In this document: positions 4,919 to 5,586 of the stretch, piece by piece | Layout of the letters: the number at the start of each line of letters is the position of its first letter | How positions within the stretch are numbered: position 1 is the first letter of the stretch | Source of the DNA: Citricoccus sp. WCRC_4 | GTDB taxonomy: Bacteria > Actinomycetota > Actinomycetes > Actinomycetales > Micrococcaceae | NCBI GenBank assembly: GCA_026645375.1 | Contig: JAPFFX010000221.1 | Coordinates: forward strand, 1-5,586 | Reading direction: 5' to 3' | Length of the DNA stretch: 5,586 bases | The notes under the pieces: model-generated | What the model was told of the DNA's origin: nothing | Database searches by the model: none | The model's input: the letters and a program-made list of their open reading frames with translations, nothing else | Translations under genes and position numbers: made by a program

Positions 4919-5586
4919 ATGACGACCTCCACGACCTCCACGGTTCCCGAGCCCCTGCTCTCCGGGAAGCGCTCCTCTTCCACCGGCATGGTGCTGACGC
5001 TGTCCTGCACCAACGAGAAGGGCATCGTGCACGCCGTCTCCGGCGCCCTGCTGGAGACGGACGCGTACATCACCTCCTCCCAGCAGTTCGACTCCCCCGA
5101 CACCGGCAGTTTCTTCATGCGCGTCGAGTTCACCACAGAGGCCGCCCTCACCGACGTCCAGGACGCCCTGGCCCCGAGCAGGGACCAGTTCACGATGGAA
5201 CTGAACCTGCACGAGGCCTCCCGCAAGACCCGCACCCTGGTCATGTGCTCCAAGGACGGGCGAACCCTCAACGACCTGCTCTTCCAGCAGCGCGCCGGCA
5301 CGCTGCCGATCGACATCCCGGTGATCGTCTCCAACCACCTGGACCTGCAGCCCATGGCCTACTTCTACGGCATCCCCTTCGTCCACATCCCCGTCACCAA
5401 GGACGCCGACGGCGACACCAACAAGGACCAGGCCGAAGCGAGACTGCTCGACCTGGTCGCCGAGCACGACATCGAGCTGGTCGTGCTGGCCCGGTACATG
5501 CAGGTCCTCTCCGACGACCTCTGCCGCAAGCTCGGCGGCAAGGCCATCAACATCCACCACTCCTTCCTGCCCTCCTTCAAGGGCGC
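4919..5586 (+). CDS. purU: Formyltetrahydrofolate deformylase (3' end outside window)
   Basis: PurU hydrolyses 10-formyl-THF to formate and THF. The visible 222 residues comprise a Thr/Ser-rich leader of about 22 residues (MTTSTTSTVPEPLL), an N-terminal ACT-type regulatory domain (about 24-100; LSCTNEKGIVHAVSGALLE), and most of the formyl-transferase/hydrolase domain (from about 104). Diagnostic motifs are PVIVSNHLDL (134-143), PFVHIPVTKD (153-162), VVLARYMQVLSDDL (188-201) and AINIHHSFLPSF (209-220), which carries Asn211 and His213, the expected catalytic pair. The later catalytic Asp lies beyond the edge. One departure is KDGRTLNDLL at 112-121, where family members I recall usually have H-C in place of Arg115-Thr116. 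The gene probably shares a transcript with the GntR gene. With dmg and folD it would return formyl-THF to free THF. PurN lacks the ACT domain and is unlikely. Confidence 0.93.
   Translation, partial: MTTSTTSTVPEPLLSGKRSSSTGMVLTLSCTNEKGIVHAVSGALLETDAYITSSQQFDSPDTGSFFMRVEFTTEAALTDVQDALAPSRDQFTMELNLHEASRKTRTLVMCSKDGRTLNDLLFQQRAGTLPIDIPVIVSNHLDLQPMAYFYGIPFVHIPVTKDADGDTNKDQAEARLLDLVAEHDIELVVLARYMQVLSDDLCRKLGGKAINIHHSFLPSFKG

Noticed and set aside
4279..5560. Long minus-strand frames opposite the GntR gene and purU
   Set aside because: The plus strand encodes recognisable conserved domains over the same bases, and the antisense translations are low-complexity Val/Gly/Arg-rich or Ser-rich.

Overview
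This is high-GC DNA with strongly G/C-biased third codon positions and actinobacterial-type promoters. The protein sequences resemble those of Arthrobacter and its relatives, so the source is most likely a Micrococcaceae-type actinobacterium. The window is a one-carbon (C1) catabolic locus for N,N-dimethylglycine, a step in glycine betaine breakdown, and not a mobile or foreign region. I see no tRNA, rRNA, CRISPR array, insertion sequence or phage gene.

Layout. Positions 1-111 (+) hold the C-terminal tail of a probable M28-family aminopeptidase that begins outside the window. After a short convergent gap come two minus-strand genes in transcription order: a dimethylglycine oxidase gene (dmg, 3738 to 1234), then folD (1158 to 250). 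The 75-bp gap between them contains a perfect 13-bp GC-rich hairpin. Upstream of dmg is a 441-bp divergent regulatory region. Beyond it on the plus strand are a GntR/FCD-family regulator (4180-4833) and a formyltetrahydrofolate deformylase gene (purU, 4919 to the window end, truncated there).

How the genes fit together. Dimethylglycine oxidase demethylates dimethylglycine to sarcosine at a covalent flavin. It passes the methyl carbon to tetrahydrofolate as 5,10-methylene-THF, using its C-terminal aminomethyltransferase-like half. FolD oxidises methylene-THF to 10-formyl-THF and PurU hydrolyses that to formate plus free THF. The three enzymes can therefore form a closed THF cycle that disposes of demethylation carbon. 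This agrees with the published Arthrobacter dmg/sox/purU clusters, so sarcosine oxidase genes and glyA may lie just beyond the right edge.

Regulation. The divergent region carries two near-identical 15-bp sites, CATAAGTCATATATG and CATCCGTCATATATG, exactly 110 bp apart. Each sits at the predicted transcription start of one of two opposed promoters that share the -10 box TACGTT. The simplest reading is that the GntR/FCD protein represses both dmg-folD and its own gene. This operator pair is the most distinctive signal in the window. I found no evidence of a wholly new type of system.
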